DNA of 7,074 bases from PVC group bacterium (lineage in GTDB: Bacteria; Verrucomicrobiota; Kiritimatiellia; SS1-B-03-39; UBA6053). Below the pieces are notes generated by a model. That model was not told the origin of the DNA and made no database searches. It saw only the letters and a list, made by a program, of their open reading frames with translations. Positions 6,755-7,074 of this stretch are shown in pieces. Position numbers and translations under genes: made by a program. The stretch covers positions 1-7,074 of the forward strand of contig PXDP01000079.1 in assembly GCA_003565035.1 (NCBI GenBank), in the 5' to 3' direction. Positions within the stretch are counted from its first letter, which is position 1. Each line of letters opens with the position of its first letter.

Positions 6755-7074
6755 ATGCCCTTTCACCCCACTCCTTTGACTTCACGTAAACGCGGACTTC
6801 GGATCCTGCCAAAGTCCGGGGGATACTTCGTTCACGTCACCAGCCGCGTCGTTCAGCAGAAATTTTTGTTTGGCGATCAGGAAAAAACTGTTTTTTCCGA
6901 CCTGCTCTACCGCTGGGCTGATTTTTCCGGCATTGGGATTCTCACCTATTGCCTGATGAACAATCATGTGCATTTACTGCTTTGGATCCCCCCGGTGCAA
7001 CAGGTGCGCACAGAGGAACTTCTCCGCAGAATTCAACGGGTCTGGCCGGAACGGAAGGTGAGAGCCTGGATGGA
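6755..7074 (+). CDS. REP-associated tyrosine transposase (Y1/HUH, IS200-like), 5' part
   Basis: Enzymes of this family nick and join single-stranded DNA at hairpin-forming sites with an HUH metal site and one catalytic tyrosine; RAYTs act on REP-type repeats. The frame opens at ATG (6755) after a good GGAG and runs off the edge with 106 complete codons and no stop. Residues 24-44 (YFVHVTSRVVQQKFLFGDQEK) contain the family's N-terminal strand and the SRVV...F.FG pattern. LTYCLMNNHVHLLLWIPP (63-80) holds the HxH motif, His71 and His73. A helix starting near EELLRRI (87-93) follows. The catalytic Tyr normally lies further on, outside the window, so activity cannot be judged. The short loop VQQVRT (81-86) is encoded by a copy of the upstream repeat. 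Base composition is more A/T-rich than in the large neighbour, which fits separate acquisition. Confidence 0.85.
   Translation, partial: MPFHPTPLTSRKRGLRILPKSGGYFVHVTSRVVQQKFLFGDQEKTVFSDLLYRWADFSGIGILTYCLMNNHVHLLLWIPPVQQVRTEELLRRIQRVWPERKVRAWM
6996..7012 (+). repeat. Intragenic copy of the upstream repeat
   Basis: TGCAACAGGTGCGCACA is an exact 17-base match to 6636-6652 in the intergenic block, in the same orientation, and includes the palindrome GTGCGCAC (7004-7011). It lies in frame inside the transposase and encodes most of VQQVRT, between the HUH strand and the next helix. Confidence 0.85.

Noticed and set aside
4687..6789. 700-codon plus-strand open frame opposite the large gene and crossing the intergenic region
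   Set aside because: It is rich in Arg, His, Pro and Gln with no domain logic, as expected from the complement of a GC-biased coding strand. It is antisense to a coherent gene and ends across the repeats.
6715..6789. 24-codon plus-strand ORF beginning MRFIPFIHTW and overlapping the transposase start
   Set aside because: It is out of frame with the transposase, has a weak ribosome binding site and no recognisable content; GGAG at 6743 fits the transposase ATG better.

Overview
The window comes from a GC-rich bacterial chromosome. It is dominated by one very large leftward gene for an exported alpha-2-macroglobulin-like protein of 2,091 residues. A rightward HUH (Y1) transposase of the REP-associated (RAYT) type begins near the right edge and runs off it. 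Both protein types, in the forms seen here, recall the Planctomycetes-Verrucomicrobia-Kiritimatiellota group. This placement rests on remembered family resemblance, not on a search, and is only a suggestion.

Layout, left to right. Positions 1-237 are more A/T-rich and hold no confidently identified gene. On the minus strand there is a 44-codon candidate ORF with a good ribosome binding site. Its TAA overlaps the ATG of a second ORF that leaves the window after 17 complete codons. The junction sits at the centre of a nested imperfect palindrome (11-100). Positions 238-6513 (minus) are the macroglobulin-like gene: signal peptide, long helical N-terminal region, macroglobulin-type beta domains, an A2M-like segment, helical segments and a conserved-looking beta C-terminus. 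I saw no cysteine in it, so it has no thioester. Positions 6514-6754 are a divergent intergenic region. Positions 6755-7074 (plus) are the 5' part of the transposase gene, with the HxH metal-binding motif but without the catalytic tyrosine, which should lie beyond the edge.

The most interesting structure is a small repeat family tied to the transposase. Two near-identical 19-bp units (GCAACAGGTGCGCxCAACG) and a perfect 12-bp tandem duplication lie just upstream of the gene. Together they can fold into an imperfect REP-like hairpin (6610-6651). A 17-bp exact copy of the unit then reappears inside the transposase reading frame (6996-7012), directly after the HUH strand, where it encodes part of VQQVRT. 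This suggests a transposase that carries its own cognate repeat both in its upstream region and within its coding sequence.

The two main genes are transcribed away from each other, and nothing links their functions. The macroglobulin-like protein probably works in the cell envelope. The transposase and repeats look like an independent, domesticated or REP-type mobile system next to it.
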